64,000 bases of DNA from Trichomonas vaginalis G3 (taxonomy: Eukaryota > Parabasalia > Trichomonadida > Trichomonadidae), in assembly GCF_026262505.1 (NCBI RefSeq), contig NC_067207.1, forward strand, positions 6,270,252 through 6,334,251, written 5' to 3'. Below the pieces are notes generated by a model, which was given only the letters and a program-made list of their open reading frames with translations, was not told where the DNA came from and searched no databases. The translations under genes were made by a program, and so were the position numbers. The stretch's first letter is position 1; each line of letters begins with the position of its first letter. Below are positions 38,946 through 49,128 of the stretch, one piece after another.

Positions 38946-40053
38946 CTTTACGTGTCAAAAATATAAAAAGTGATATTTTATTCATCATTATCTTCTTCAT
39001 AATTTATTTCATATTCTTCGTCTTACCAACAAAAGATGGGAATGTGAACAATGCGGGCAATTTTTAGCCATTTTGGCTTGGAACTAGAGCCTGCGAGGTA
39101 CATGGATAGTATCAGTACCTCACAGGCTCTAGTTCTCTATATGGCGCCGAGAAATTTTGGTGAAATGTGGTCGCATTTCACCAAAATTTTTTCGGCGCCA
39201 TAGGATGAATTGGAGGGTGAGAGATATTATTTCATACAATACTACTCTCACCCTCCAATTCCCAGCCAAAATGGCTAAAAATTGCCCGCAATGTGAACAA
39301 TTGCGGGCAATTTTTAGCCATTTTGGCTTGGAACTAGAGCCTGCGAGGTACATGGATAGTATCAGTACCTCACAGGCTCTAGTTCTCTATATGGCGCCGA
39401 GAAATTTTGGTGAAATGTGGTCGCATTTCACCAAAATTTTTTCGGCGCCATAGGATGAATTGGAGGGTGAGAGATATTATTTCATACAATACTACTCTCA
39501 CCCTCCAATTCCAAGCCAAAATGGCTAAAAATTGCCCGCAATGTGAACAATTGCGGCAATTTTTAGCCATTTTGGCTTGGAACTAGAGCCTGCGAGGTAC
39601 ATGGATAGTATCAGTACTCACAGGCTCTAGTTCTCTATATGGCGCCGAGAAATTTTGGTGAAATGTGGTCGCATTTCACCAAAATTTTTTCGGCGCCATA
39701 GGATGAATTGGAGGGTGAGAGATATTATTTCATACAATAACTCTCACCCTCCAATTTCCAAGCCAAAATGGCTAAAAATGCCCGCAATGTGAACAATTGC
39801 GGGCAATTTTTAGCCATTTTGGCTTGGAACTAGAGCCTGCGAGGTACATGGATAGTTCAGTACCTCACAGGCTCTAGTTCTCTATATGGCGCCGAGAAAT
39901 TTTGGTGAAATGTGGTCGCATTTCACCAAAATTTTTTCGGCGCCATAGGATGAATTGGAGGGTGAGAGATATTATTTCATACAATACTACTCTCACCCTC
40001 AATTTTAATTACTTAAACTCATTCTATTTTTTTGACATGTAAATGTCACTTTT
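38935..40053. mobile_element. hairpin-array insert with short terminal inverted repeats
   Basis: AAAAGTGACA...TTTACGTGTCAAAAA at the left and its near-complement at 40027-40053 form imperfect inverted repeats of about 28 bp. GTGACA ends and AAAAAG recall the ends of the insert at 3357-5316. Nearly all of the interior is hairpin array 3 (39053-40010). A clear target duplication was not found. Confidence 0.6.
39053..40010. repeat. tandem hairpin array 3, about four units of 246-250 bp
   Basis: Units begin at 39053, 39303, 39553 and 39799 (GCGGGCAATTTTTAGCC). Each contains four abutting palindromes: AAAATGGCTAAAAATTGCCC type (about 70 bp across a unit border), AACTAGAGCCTGCGAGGTAC, TATGGCGCCGAGAAATTTTG and GAATTGGAGGGTGAGAG. 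Units are over 95% alike, so amplification is recent. The layout matches arrays 1 and 2. Confidence 0.9.
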
Positions 40054-40161
40054 ACTGAGATCTGACACAATGTCAGATCTCTTTTTTTCGTATATAAGAA
40101 TGTCAGCAAACTTTTTTTCTAACATATTTTTAGAAAAATTAAAATTTTTATCTTTTAGAAA

Positions 40162-40604
40162 ATGTCTAGCGATTTCGCTATCTATATTCGAGACAAGCTT
40201 TTCGACAGCAAAACATCTGTCGACCATAAAATCTTACATAGTGTAAACAAGAAAGGTGAATTTGTTCTAAAGTTCTGTTTCTGGGAATATGACAAGAACC
40301 ATAAAACGTTAAGCAGAGAGTCTTAAAATTTGTCAATGACAGACTTGTTGACAGAGATGACGCCTCTTGGAGAGATGAAGTCCAACAAAACTTCTTAGAA
40401 TGCAAAGAAGACACATGCGCTGTTCTTGAAAATGAAATAGAAAACAGATAGAAGAGCTATTAAATGACAAGCACTTTTACAAAAATATGGTTCTGAGAAG
40501 TTTGACATAACTCCACCAGAGAAGAAGAAGAGAGAAAAGAAAGAAAAGAAAGTAGAAGAAGAGAAGAAAGAACCAGTTCCAGAGAAGGGGAGATATGACA
40601 TGTA
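40162..40604 (+). pseudogene. unknown charged protein region (broken)
   Basis: It opens with SSDFAIYIRDKLFDSKTS and WEYDKNHKTL and ends in a lysine/glutamate run (EKKEKKVEEEKKE). It is broken, about two breaks. No family is recognised. It lies between the hairpin insert and the replication genes. Confidence 0.45.
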
Positions 40605-40621
40605 AAAATAAAATTTTATTT

Positions 40622-41040
40622 TTAGAACATTTCTGGGTCAATGTCAATGTTCTCTTCCTCTTTAGGGGCGAACACCGGCTTAGACTCTAAAATCTTTTTA
40701 CCCAATTTACCTTGAACTTCTACAACTTTAGACTCATAATATTCATAGTCGTCTGCTTTCTTTGGTTCATAAGGTATAACAAGTTTGTATGCTTTGCCTT
40801 CTTTAAGGTTTGAGAACCTTCTGTCAAAACTTTCTTTGACTGTTAACAAACCTTCTATGTCTAAGTCTTCAAATTTCGCACCATTTTTAGTCACAATAGC
40901 AAACTTAACTGGTTCGATTTCCAAACTTTGTCAAATGTAGACTTTTCAAAATGGTAGAAGTAAACATTCAAATATGTGAATGGGTCTAGTTCTTCTTTAA
41001 GTCCTGACATGTACTTGTTGACTGAGATGAATTTCGTCAT
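40622..41040 (-). pseudogene. unknown replication-linked protein region (broken)
   Basis: It begins MTKFISVNKYMSGLKEELDP and ends in an acidic tail NIDIDPEMF, resembling the tail of the gene at 6822. A beta-rich middle (FAIVTKNGAKFEDLDIEGLL) would suit a single-strand DNA-binding fold, but this is a guess. Broken, about one break. It lies directly downstream of the helicase gene. Confidence 0.45.
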
Positions 41041-41077
41041 CTTTTCTATCGGATAAAAAAATATTTTTTTTTAAAAT

Positions 41078-42308
41078 TTACTCAGAAAAATTTTTCCTTG
41101 TATATACACCATTCTGTACGTCTAAAAGATTTTTGACATTTGCCAAGAATGTACGTTTAGAAGCTGCCATATAACCATATTCTTGACAATACTGTTTATA
41201 CGAATCGTACAATGACCTTTCATCTAAACACTCAAAGTCAGTCTCATCTATGAACAGTTCATATACACTCTTGTTTGCTTCTAACAATGTTTGTCTCTCT
41301 TCGGTATGTGGAATTTGTCTTGATTGAACTTTGAAATATCTAATGTCATGAATATGAGAACAAGTGGTTGTAAAAGTTAGGTGTCAAAGTTTCTGCTAAG
41401 TCGTCAAAATATTCTGTATCTTGCATATGAGCTTCTGACGTTCTGACACTACATATCTTCTGTCCAGAACTTTCTAACTTCATCGGAACCATTGTTTGAA
41501 ACCATGATGAAATTTGCAACATTTTCACAAACTCTTTGGTCTTTATATTTTCTTTCAACAACTCCAACTTTGTCTGTTATAAGACTCTTCAAAGCATCCG
41601 AGTTCAAAACTTTTGTTGTATCTATACTTTGAAGTTCGTTACATACTATAAGTTTCATATTCTCTATTGAAGAGTTAAATTTACCGCAGATGTTTTCTAA
41701 GTTTGTCATATTCGGGTTCGAATAGCCCTCTAACAGTTTGCATAAGATATCTGTAAAGAAAGTGTTCTTACCTGTTCCTTGTTTTCCAATTATGATGAGA
41801 GCAGTTTCACTTTTAGCACTTGGATGTTGTAAGATTTTGCAAACCAACATAAGATATACTCATAGACTCTTTCGTTTCCATTGCATATAATTTCTTTGAC
41901 ATGGTCTAACCAAGCTTCTATAACATTTTCTTTCCATTCTACTTGTTCGTATTTATATCCAGTGAAGATAGAATAGAAGTTTGGAGAAGGTGTATAAAAC
42001 TTTATACCACGAACTGAAAAATCTTCTAACTTTGACAATAAGATATCCCAAGCATCTAACATCTTCATACCAACTTGTACGACTTTTATTTTCTTAAGTT
42101 TCTGTTTACATTCTTGTTCTGAAACTATGGTTGCTCTTGGTTTGTTAAAGACAACATCCCATTCTTTCATGACATAACATTCTGGGGCAGAGTCGACATA
42201 AATGACTAAACGTTTCAAATTCTCGACTGCTTTGTTATAGTCTCTAAATGGACACATATTTCTGAACGCTTGGAAGTCATAAAAATCTGAAACGTCTATT
42301 CTGTACAT
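41078..42308 (-). pseudogene. superfamily 3 helicase, D5-like (broken)
   Basis: Landmarks are AWDILLSKLEDFSVRGIKFY, Walker A IIIGKQGTGKNTFFTDIL, Walker B LIVCNELQSID, motif C NFIMVSNNGSDEV, and a C-terminal DSYKQYCQEYGYMAASKRTF winged-helix-like part as in D5 proteins. It is broken, about two or three breaks. It is a relative of the C-terminal half of 59447-61846. It would unwind DNA at replication origins. Confidence 0.8.
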
Positions 42309-42336
42309 TTTTATAAAAATAAAAAAAATATTTTTT

Positions 42337-43044
42337 TTATTCTTGAGCTATTTGTTGTTCTTGAGCTATTTGTTGCATTTGTTCCATTTGTTGCATTTGT
42401 TGTTCTTGAGCTATTTGTTGTTGAAGTTGTTCTTGTAGTACAATACTTTCACCAGTTGCATCTTCCAATTCGAAACTTTCTGCCGTCATTGACAAATACA
42501 TAGGACATAAAAGTTTTACAGGAACAAAGTTTGCGTCAACTAAGGTTAAGTTTATGTTTGCTAAAGTGTTTGAGTTTACTAAAGCTGAAAACTCTGCATT
42601 CGAATGAACAATAGGCAAACCAGCAGAGAAAGTGTTGTTTATACGCATGAGTATCTTTTGGTCATAGTAGTTTCTGTCGACATTCGAATAGCACTTTGAA
42701 CCTAAGTTTGAAACAATATATAAAATAGGTGTACTTAAAGTCAATGGAATAGATAGACCTTGTATGACACCTTTTCCTGTTATAGGAAACTGTTGGTAGT
42801 AAAAACCAGATATAAGTTTTGTATTATAGCTCATATCGTTTATAGTAAACTCAGTCGGACATCCAAACATAATGAAACCTGCTCTAGTTGCAGCACATGT
42901 TACATCCGTCCTTAAAGTATTAAATAAGTCAACAAAACCTGTTGGTGGTATATCTGAGTAAGTATCTTCAAAGGAGTATTTTTTACCATTCACAACAACA
43001 AAGTCTTCTGGTGTCAAAAGAGCAAAACAGGCTTTAGTCGTCAT
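42337..43044 (-). CDS. putative minor structural protein with glutamine-rich tail
   Basis: The intact 235-residue protein is beta-rich (GVIQGLSIPLTLSTPILYIV, LANINLTLVDANFVPVKLL) and ends in MQQ/QIAQEQQ repeats. The C-terminal pattern (inner beta strands then L..FM/LSM) resembles 55570-56280 in element 3, which holds an equivalent place near capsid genes. A minor capsid role is inferred. Confidence 0.5.
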   Translation of the reverse strand: MTTKACFALLTPEDFVVVNGKKYSFEDTYSDIPPTGFVDLFNTLRTDVTCAATRAGFIMFGCPTEFTINDMSYNTKLISGFYYQQFPITGKGVIQGLSIPLTLSTPILYIVSNLGSKCYSNVDRNYYDQKILMRINNTFSAGLPIVHSNAEFSALVNSNTLANINLTLVDANFVPVKLLCPMYLSMTAESFELEDATGESIVLQEQLQQQIAQEQQMQQMEQMQQIAQEQQIAQE

Positions 43045-43166
43045 CGTGTTTAAGGTCAGTTTACAATATCGTCCTTGAGGACTTTGTAAGTTTGTTGTTA
43101 TAGAATTATATGACTCAGGGTTTTTAGTCGTAATAGTTATAAACCACTATGTCTTCTGCCATTTAC

Positions 43167-43749
43167 TTAGCAACTAAATTTTAATGAAATGTTGTGGTCG
43201 TCAAATATTTTTATGACGTCTGGGAAACTATATTTTAAGTTCAACGTTTCACCTCCTTTCATAACGTATATCTTGTCAATGATATTATATGAAACACCAC
43301 AGCAAGCAATGTCGGGTTCTATTTCTTTGATGTTTATATCGTCTGCCTCTGTCAAAAGTTTCAATAGTTCTTTCAAAACTTCATGAGGTGCGATGACATA
43401 TGAGTTCACTTTTACAGGGTTGTGCTCAACCAAGTTTAACATTATACCTAAAGCCTGACAAATCTTCTCCTGAGTTTTAAGCTTATCTTTCAGTTGCATG
43501 TAGTCATTTCGAATATCTGCAACAGAACTTAAGTCTCTGCTAACTTCAGGGTATGTTGGTTGTTCTTTTACAGGAACTATTGTATATACCATCTTTGTCT
43601 TCGTATGGTTTCTCCACTTCAACATCTCTTTCTTTGACATTGACAACAACACTTTGACTGTTTGTTTGAGTTGGTGAATTTAACTTCACATCTGCCACCG
43701 CCATTAAACCTTTTGAAACACTTACGCTTCTATTTTTCGGAAATGACAT
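43167..43749 (-). pseudogene. CCG-motif structural-type protein (broken)
   Basis: The C-terminal part has EPDIACCGVSYNIIDKIYVM and FDDHNISLKF, matching DDEVSCCGTVAKINPIKDIS and DEYKISLEKFF of the intact gene at 54406-55074. The N-terminal part is low-complexity. Broken, about one break. It starts at the ATG at 43749, 18 bp from a divergent gene. The function is unknown. Confidence 0.55.
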
Positions 43750-43767
43750 TTTACTTAGAATAAAAAG
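43750..43767. promoter_or_regulatory. 18-bp bidirectional spacer, second copy
   Basis: TTTACTTAGAATAAAAAG separates two divergent ATGs and is nearly the same as the spacer at 26894-26911. Confidence 0.6.
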
Positions 43768-44187
43768 ATGGACGTATTTGAGTATCTCTTCGAATTGAAG
43801 CAAAACAAAGTTTACACACACAAACAATACAAATACACTGATAGAATAGTTCTTTACACAAACAATGGAAAATGTTATAGAATAGCAGTCTTTGCTGAAC
43901 CAAAATATTTTCATAAAGCAAAGAAAGTTGGTATAACTGAAATGGTGAAAGTTCTTGACGTTGACAAAAATATAACAACAAAACTGACCGATATTTCTAA
44001 AGGAAAGTTTTTAATACAATACTATGTTAAGACTGGCGTACTGTCAATATTTGACGGAGAGAAGTCAGTTCAAGAACAACTTACTGACCTGCTGCCAAAA
44101 TCTGCTCGATGGAAGCTGTCGTTATACCAATCTGAGGAGCCCCAGCAGGTTTCATCGAACGAATCTTCAAAAGAGCATCTTCCGTGA
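43768..44187 (+). CDS. unknown 139-residue protein overlapping the capsid gene end
   Basis: The protein has a basic, tyrosine-rich N-terminus (YLFELKQNKVYTHKQYKYTD) and ends in serine/glutamate. Its last 107 bp overlap the 3' end of the capsid gene on the opposite strand. No family is recognised. It starts at a shared bidirectional spacer. The tail over the overlap may be incidental. Confidence 0.5.
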   Translation: MDVFEYLFELKQNKVYTHKQYKYTDRIVLYTNNGKCYRIAVFAEPKYFHKAKKVGITEMVKVLDVDKNITTKLTDISKGKFLIQYYVKTGVLSIFDGEKSVQEQLTDLLPKSARWKLSLYQSEEPQQVSSNESSKEHLP

Positions 44188-45685
44188 AAAGTGCTATTGG
44201 TTTTGTAAACTTCTTTGCTTTCAATTCATTTGGACCGTCTCTGTCACCAGTATATTGTATTTGAACTGTACCAACAGTTGAAATACCACCCATAAAGTCT
44301 TCTGAGTCAGCAAATGGAATGCCAAGCCAAAAGTTTGAACGGTCTCCATTTGTATATTGAGTTTTTTGAGCTCCTGCATGAGTCCATACTTTCACATATG
44401 GCATAATAGAACTTTGCATTTCAGGGTTAATGGTTGTTGTGAAGTTGTTGTTAAAGTTCATAGCATCTAATGTCAAGTTGTATGACCTCATATCCTCAAC
44501 TGTAGAATATTCTTCTCTTGGATAATATTTGCCATCTATGTTTATATGATATTTAATACCAGGGTTGTAGAAACAAGAATAGTCATTTATAGTTCGTCTG
44601 AACAGTACAAACATAGTATCTGCATGTTTCATTGCAGTTGTTAAAGCAATATCTGTTCTTGCACCTGGTTCAGCACTTTGGTTTCCAACTTCACCTGCAA
44701 AGTCTTTGACAGATATTTGGTGTATAGGGAACATAAGTGGAACTGCAATATATTTGGCAGCTAAAGCATTTGAAATATCTGGGTCCAACATATAGACTGC
44801 AAGTCTGCTTTCTATTCTCTTGCATTCAAATTTTTCGCATGTGAACTTAACTGGGTCCCAAGCAGTTCCAGCAGCATTGAAATAATAGTTTACTTCAGTG
44901 TTGAGGTTTGAGAAACCAAAGTCTAAGTCAACTTTGTCTTTGCAAAAGTCACAGAACTTGGCTCCACCAGTTCCAGCTACAGTAATGCTGAATGGGTCTT
45001 GTGTTGGTGCAATGACTAAGTTATTTTTGCTTGGAGTAAGTTCGATAGAAATTTTTCCTGCCCAGTTTGGCAAGTATCTTAAAAACCTGAAGATGAGGAA
45101 AGATGACAAAGGAACTCTAAGTTTCAGTTTTACTTTAGTGGCAGCAGTTCCATCTGAACCAGAAAGGTTAACATAAACTCCTGGAACGTTAGGGTCAAGT
45201 CTTCTTATTTTCTCAATAGTTGCATACTGGTCTGTTTGTTCTCTAGCTTGTGGTTGTACTGAGTTTCTTAAAGCGAACCATTCATAGTTTGCCCATGTTA
45301 CTGTTTGAACTAAGTCAGAGTTAGAATATATCTTATATCCCATGAAAACTTCTGGAGCATATTGGTATCCGACATAGAAAATTCCATTGCAACCTTTCTT
45401 GTCAGACAACTTGGCAGAAGGTTTTATTTCAATGTCTTGTTCCACGTATAAGAAAGAGTTGTCAATAGAAATAATATGAAACCTGTCGCAAGCAATATCT
45501 ACTGTTGTTGAAGAACCTTCTCCAAACTCACCTACGTTTCCATAAGAAACAGCAGTTGTATATTCGTAAGTTCCAGGAACTATTTCTGACCTTCTAATGG
45601 CATTGTCGCATTCGTTATACCATTCGGAAACATTTCCATTCATGGCATCCAAAACTGTTGGCGTTATATTCTGAGCGGCGTACAT
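44081..45685 (-). CDS. major capsid protein, double jelly-roll type (intact)
   Basis: This 534-residue protein has size and layout of Polinton major capsids. Landmarks are an N-terminal region with FLYVEQDIEIKP, GYQYAPEVFMGYKIYSNSDL near residue 105, LRVPLSSFLIFRFLRYLPNW near 195, and DTMFVLFRRTINDYSC in the second half. It looks whole. It would form hexameric capsomers. A TATATTTTTACCC promoter motif lies before the ATG. Downstream on the same strand lie further structural genes. Confidence 0.75.
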   Translation of the reverse strand: MYAAQNITPTVLDAMNGNVSEWYNECDNAIRRSEIVPGTYEYTTAVSYGNVGEFGEGSSTTVDIACDRFHIISIDNSFLYVEQDIEIKPSAKLSDKKGCNGIFYVGYQYAPEVFMGYKIYSNSDLVQTVTWANYEWFALRNSVQPQAREQTDQYATIEKIRRLDPNVPGVYVNLSGSDGTAATKVKLKLRVPLSSFLIFRFLRYLPNWAGKISIELTPSKNNLVIAPTQDPFSITVAGTGGAKFCDFCKDKVDLDFGFSNLNTEVNYYFNAAGTAWDPVKFTCEKFECKRIESRLAVYMLDPDISNALAAKYIAVPLMFPIHQISVKDFAGEVGNQSAEPGARTDIALTTAMKHADTMFVLFRRTINDYSCFYNPGIKYHINIDGKYYPREEYSTVEDMRSYNLTLDAMNFNNNFTTTINPEMQSSIMPYVKVWTHAGAQKTQYTNGDRSNFWLGIPFADSEDFMGGISTVGTVQIQYTGDRDGPNELKAKKFTKPIALFTEDALLKIRSMKPAGAPQIGITTASIEQILAAGQ

Positions 45686-45717
45686 TTCATATGGGTAAAA
45701 ATATAGAATAGTTGGAT

Positions 45718-47707
45718 TTATGTGTCATAATAGAACCCACGTGGACCAAGCTTTACTTTCTTCCTGACTGAGTTTTTAACTCTTCTTTTTCCTTCATTGC
45801 CACTACTTTCACTAGATGAAGTTACTTCTTCACTACTTTCACTTTGTTCTACTCTTCTCTTCTTCTTTGGTGTCGCTTTTGGTAACTTGCCCTCTGCTTC
45901 AAGTTGTTGCATCTTTGCCTCATGTTCACCTAGTATGTTGTAAATTTCCCATGTCCTTTTTGCCTTTGGGCTCTGGTCGCCCATCTCAGGTAACCTATAT
46001 CCTAGAAAGATTTTGTCATAGTCTGTATTTGAGTCTTCGCGTATTGTTTGCATGACTCTTTCCTGAGTTTCCGGTTCAAGCTCTTCAAACAGAGCTTGTC
46101 CATATGGAATATGCTCGTTTCCAAATATATGTTTTTTGTAGCCATTCTGGTTTTCTTTCCATGTTACCAACAATATCTTTTGTGAATGGGAAAGCTTTTA
46201 CCCAATCTTTCAGTCTTGCGTCGTTTATTTCTGTAGTTGGTTTTATTTTGTCAAGGAACATGTTTTTCAATACTAACATTTCATTTGGTACTGTCCATTT
46301 GAGTTTTCTTAAATATTCATCCCTTCTCAGTTCATCGTCTGCAAAGTAAGTTTTTATGACATTTTGCAAACTTTCGTTTGCAAGGTCATGTACAATAGGT
46401 TCTCTTCCTTCTCTCTCCCTAACTCTCTTTCTAAACTCTTCACCAAATATACCATCTCTATGGTTCTGTGTAGTTCTTTGAGATAAATGTTCTAGAACGT
46501 CAGGTGTTATATTTCCATCAGCCATGTTCATTTCATACTGGTCCAAAATATCTGCATGTTTCATATCTTTCAATGGCATTAAAGCCGCACTTAAAATACC
46601 AGCTATATCTGGTTCACCATTGACTTCCATTGCGTCTACAACTTCTTGGAATTGAGGTTGTAAGTTTATGAACCACCTATCCGGATTAGCTTTATGACCC
46701 CATCTCATTGTAGTTCCATCGTCTGCAGAAACAAAAGTAGGTTTGTTTCCATCTTGGTTAGGTTCTGAATGAACTTTAAACAATGTTTCATTTCTATATG
46801 TTTTCTTGAAATTTAACCTTTTATTTTCACCGAGTTCATCCGAAGATTGAACGTTAAATGGTCGTAAGTAAAAAGGGTTGTTGTATTTGCTTACATTTTC
46901 TTTCAGTACTTCCATTCTATGCTGAATATTTTCATCTGGTGTTGGAGTCTTTTGTATGTCGGCAAACATTTTTCGATATTCTTCTACTATGTCAGCCGAA
47001 TTTTTTTTAGACTCTTGGAAATATTCCATATTCTCCGCATACACTTGTTGAGGGTCAAGATTTTTCGGCTGTTCCAAATCTTCATCTAGTTCTGTGAAGT
47101 TAGTTTCCAAAGGAGGGACTTGTTCGTTTCCTTCAGGCTCTTCTAGCTGTTGTTGCTGAACTATTTCTTCCATGTCTGGTTGTATCTGAACTTCTTCCTG
47201 TGGAGTTTCTTGTACCTCATCTGCTGGCATTTCATATATTCCGAGACCGTTTTCAACAATTTCCCTATCTACGTCATCCGCATTCATAAGCTTTTGTTCT
47301 TTCGTTCCGTCTCTATTTTTTACGCGTTTCATGACGAAAGTTGAATTGTCATTTAGCTCTGACATCAAATATCTCGGAGTAAATTCATCCATGTCATTTG
47401 GATGATATGCTATTAAATCATATCCCTTAGCGAGCTTGTATTTTCCAGGTTTGAGATTATATCCGTTTTGGTGCTGAGCCATAAAGCTAAATAGGTTCGG
47501 GTCAGTATTTCCATCATTGAACTTTCTAATAGCTTCTTTATATCTGTCACTAAAGTCAACAGTATCTGGGAAACCACACTCTTCTTTAAGCATTTTTAAG
47601 AATTCTTGGTTTCCTTGTTCTCTACTTCTTTTATGTCCTTGCTCTGTTTGTGGTTGTTGTTGTGCAGGGTTTTGAACTGTTGGTTGTGCTGGATTTTGAA
47701 CTGTTGG

Positions 47708-47738
<31 letters not shown>

Positions 47739-48921
47739 GCAGGGTTTTGAACTGTTGGTTGTTGTGTTGGTTTTGGTGCATGCCTGTGTCTATGTCCATG
47801 TGACGATGTAAATGTTTTAGGTAGTCCTGGTGCAGGTGCTTCTCTTGGAGGGTTTGGTGGTATATAAGTTCCACCAGCTGGCACATATGTTCCATCTGCA
47901 GCGTAATGTCCTACCTGACTTTTCGTTCTTAAGAAAGCATTTACTAGGTCTGTTTTGGTCTGTTGTAACTCTTTTTCTTGACTTTCCACAACAGTTGCTC
48001 TAACGGCGTCATAGGCACTTTGAACTGCCTGTCTCGTTGCTGCATCTGTTATTTTCGTCATATTTTGTGCTACTTCTTTTAACTCTTTGTCGAAACCTTC
48101 AGACTTCAGTTTCTTTCCAGATGAGAAGTCGTTCACTTGTTTCACCTTACTATGAAGAGCTTCGAAGGCGTTCTTAAAGTCAGCATTCGTTAAAGCTTCA
48201 TTTGAACTATCTTCATCCGCTTGTATTTTTGTCCTTATTGACCCTATGAGTTGGGCTGCTTTAGCGTTGGCTTGGGCATCTAACCAGTCATTGTTAGCTT
48301 TTATATATTCTGAGCTTTTCATTGCCTTTTGCATGGCTGCGTCGTTATTTTTACTTTCTTGTGCTAAGTTTTCATACTGTACGGTTTGGTTTTGCAACTG
48401 TAAAAGTTTTTCTGCCTTTACATTTGCTTCAACTTCCTTTTTATACTCATCGCTATCCATATATGTCTTCAGGGCTTTTTGTTTTATCTCTTCATCTTTC
48501 AGTACTTTATATTGAGTAGTATGGTTTTTCAAATTTATGACATCTTGTTCCATTTTTGCTACTTCTGCTGCTTTTCTGACACTTTTTTCGCATATTGCTC
48601 TGTACTTAGTTCTTTCAGTTGTTCTTCTTTCTTCTTTTTCTCTACGTTTAACTCATTGAGTTTCTTTGTGTGTCTGTCATATTCTAGTTTTTTTTCGTTT
48701 TCACCTATTTGCTTCTGTATGTCTATGTTTGACTTTTTGACATCTGCTATTTGATTTTTGAGTGAACTCAAATTCATTTGACTTTGAGGGTTATAGGCTG
48801 TTCCGTCTGCAGCTCCACCATAGCCTGCCATTTTCGCTAAAAGTGCCGCTCTTAAACCTCCACTCTGTGCACCAATGACTCGGTTTAAAAGCATAGGATT
48901 GCTTGACATTTGTTGCAACAT
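45718..48921 (-). pseudogene. long coiled-coil, glutamine-rich structural protein region (broken)
   Basis: The region encodes a long helical protein; the largest open stretch is about 820 residues, with about two breaks in total. The N-terminal part is charged coiled coil (IADVKKSNIDIQKQIGENEK; KQKALKTYMDSDEYKKEVEA). The middle has a histidine run (HGHRHRHAPKP) and polyglutamine with PTVQNPAQ repeats. The C-terminal part is globular and ends in SEEVTSSSESS and a basic KKVKLGPRGF. Position next to capsid suggests a scaffold, tape-measure-like or inner core protein. Confidence 0.55.
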
Positions 48922-48927
48922 AGTGGG

Positions 48928-49032
48928 TCATTCAGCATTTGTTGTTGCAACTGTTGTTGGTGTCAGTCTTACTATTGGATGTTTCAATGCTCTCTTCCTC
49001 TTACGTATATTCTTACGTAGCTTACGTGGCAT
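48928..49032 (-). CDS. 34-residue arginine/lysine-rich peptide
   Basis: It begins MPRKLRKNIRKRKRALKHP and is very basic, like adenovirus core peptides. It lies just inside the right terminal repeat and may be a separate small core peptide or the start of the neighbouring structural region. A DNA-condensing role is inferred. Confidence 0.4.
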   Translation of the reverse strand: MPRKLRKNIRKRKRALKHPIVRLTPTTVATTNAE

Positions 49033-49059
49033 TTTAAGTGAAGTTAAAAAGCGGCTTTA

Positions 49060-49122
49060 TACTAAACATCTTCGGGGCTAGAGGGCACGAAGTGCCTGGA
49101 AGCCCCAATACCTTTTTTTTTT
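49060..49122 (-). repeat. right terminal inverted repeat of element 2
   Basis: The complement of this stretch repeats the left end: A-run, GG, GGGGCTTCCAGGCACTTCG, TGCCCTCTAGCCCC, then GAAGATGTTTAGTATAA. A few differences and a different A-run length separate the two ends. Confidence 0.85.
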
Positions 49123-49128
49123 TGTTTA
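49123..49128. repeat. target-site duplication of element 2, right
   Basis: TGTTTA directly follows the right terminal repeat and equals the left flank at 24121-24126. Confidence 0.75.

Larger units (their letters stand above)
24127..49122. mobile_element. Polinton/Maverick-type element 2, end to end (about 25.0 kb)
   Basis: The left end (A-run, then GGGGGCTCCAGGCACTTCG...) and the right end (its complement, then T-run) form inverted terminal repeats of at least 60 bp, and both are flanked by TGTTTA. Parts: methyltransferase, membrane peptides, two putative minor capsids, fibre, integrase, polymerase-like protein, accessory/KilA-N cassette, packaging ATPase, SF3 helicase, structural proteins and major capsid. 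It is broken in about ten to fifteen places and carries a hairpin-array insert, yet many frames are whole and the terminal repeats are little diverged, which suggests moderate age. Confidence 0.9.

Noticed and set aside
39157-39570. Open frames inside hairpin array 3 on both strands
   Set aside because: Palindromes give mirror frames on both strands; no independent coding signal.
47596-47895. Asparagine-rich frame overlapping the structural protein
   Set aside because: It is a shadow frame of the glutamine-rich coding repeat.
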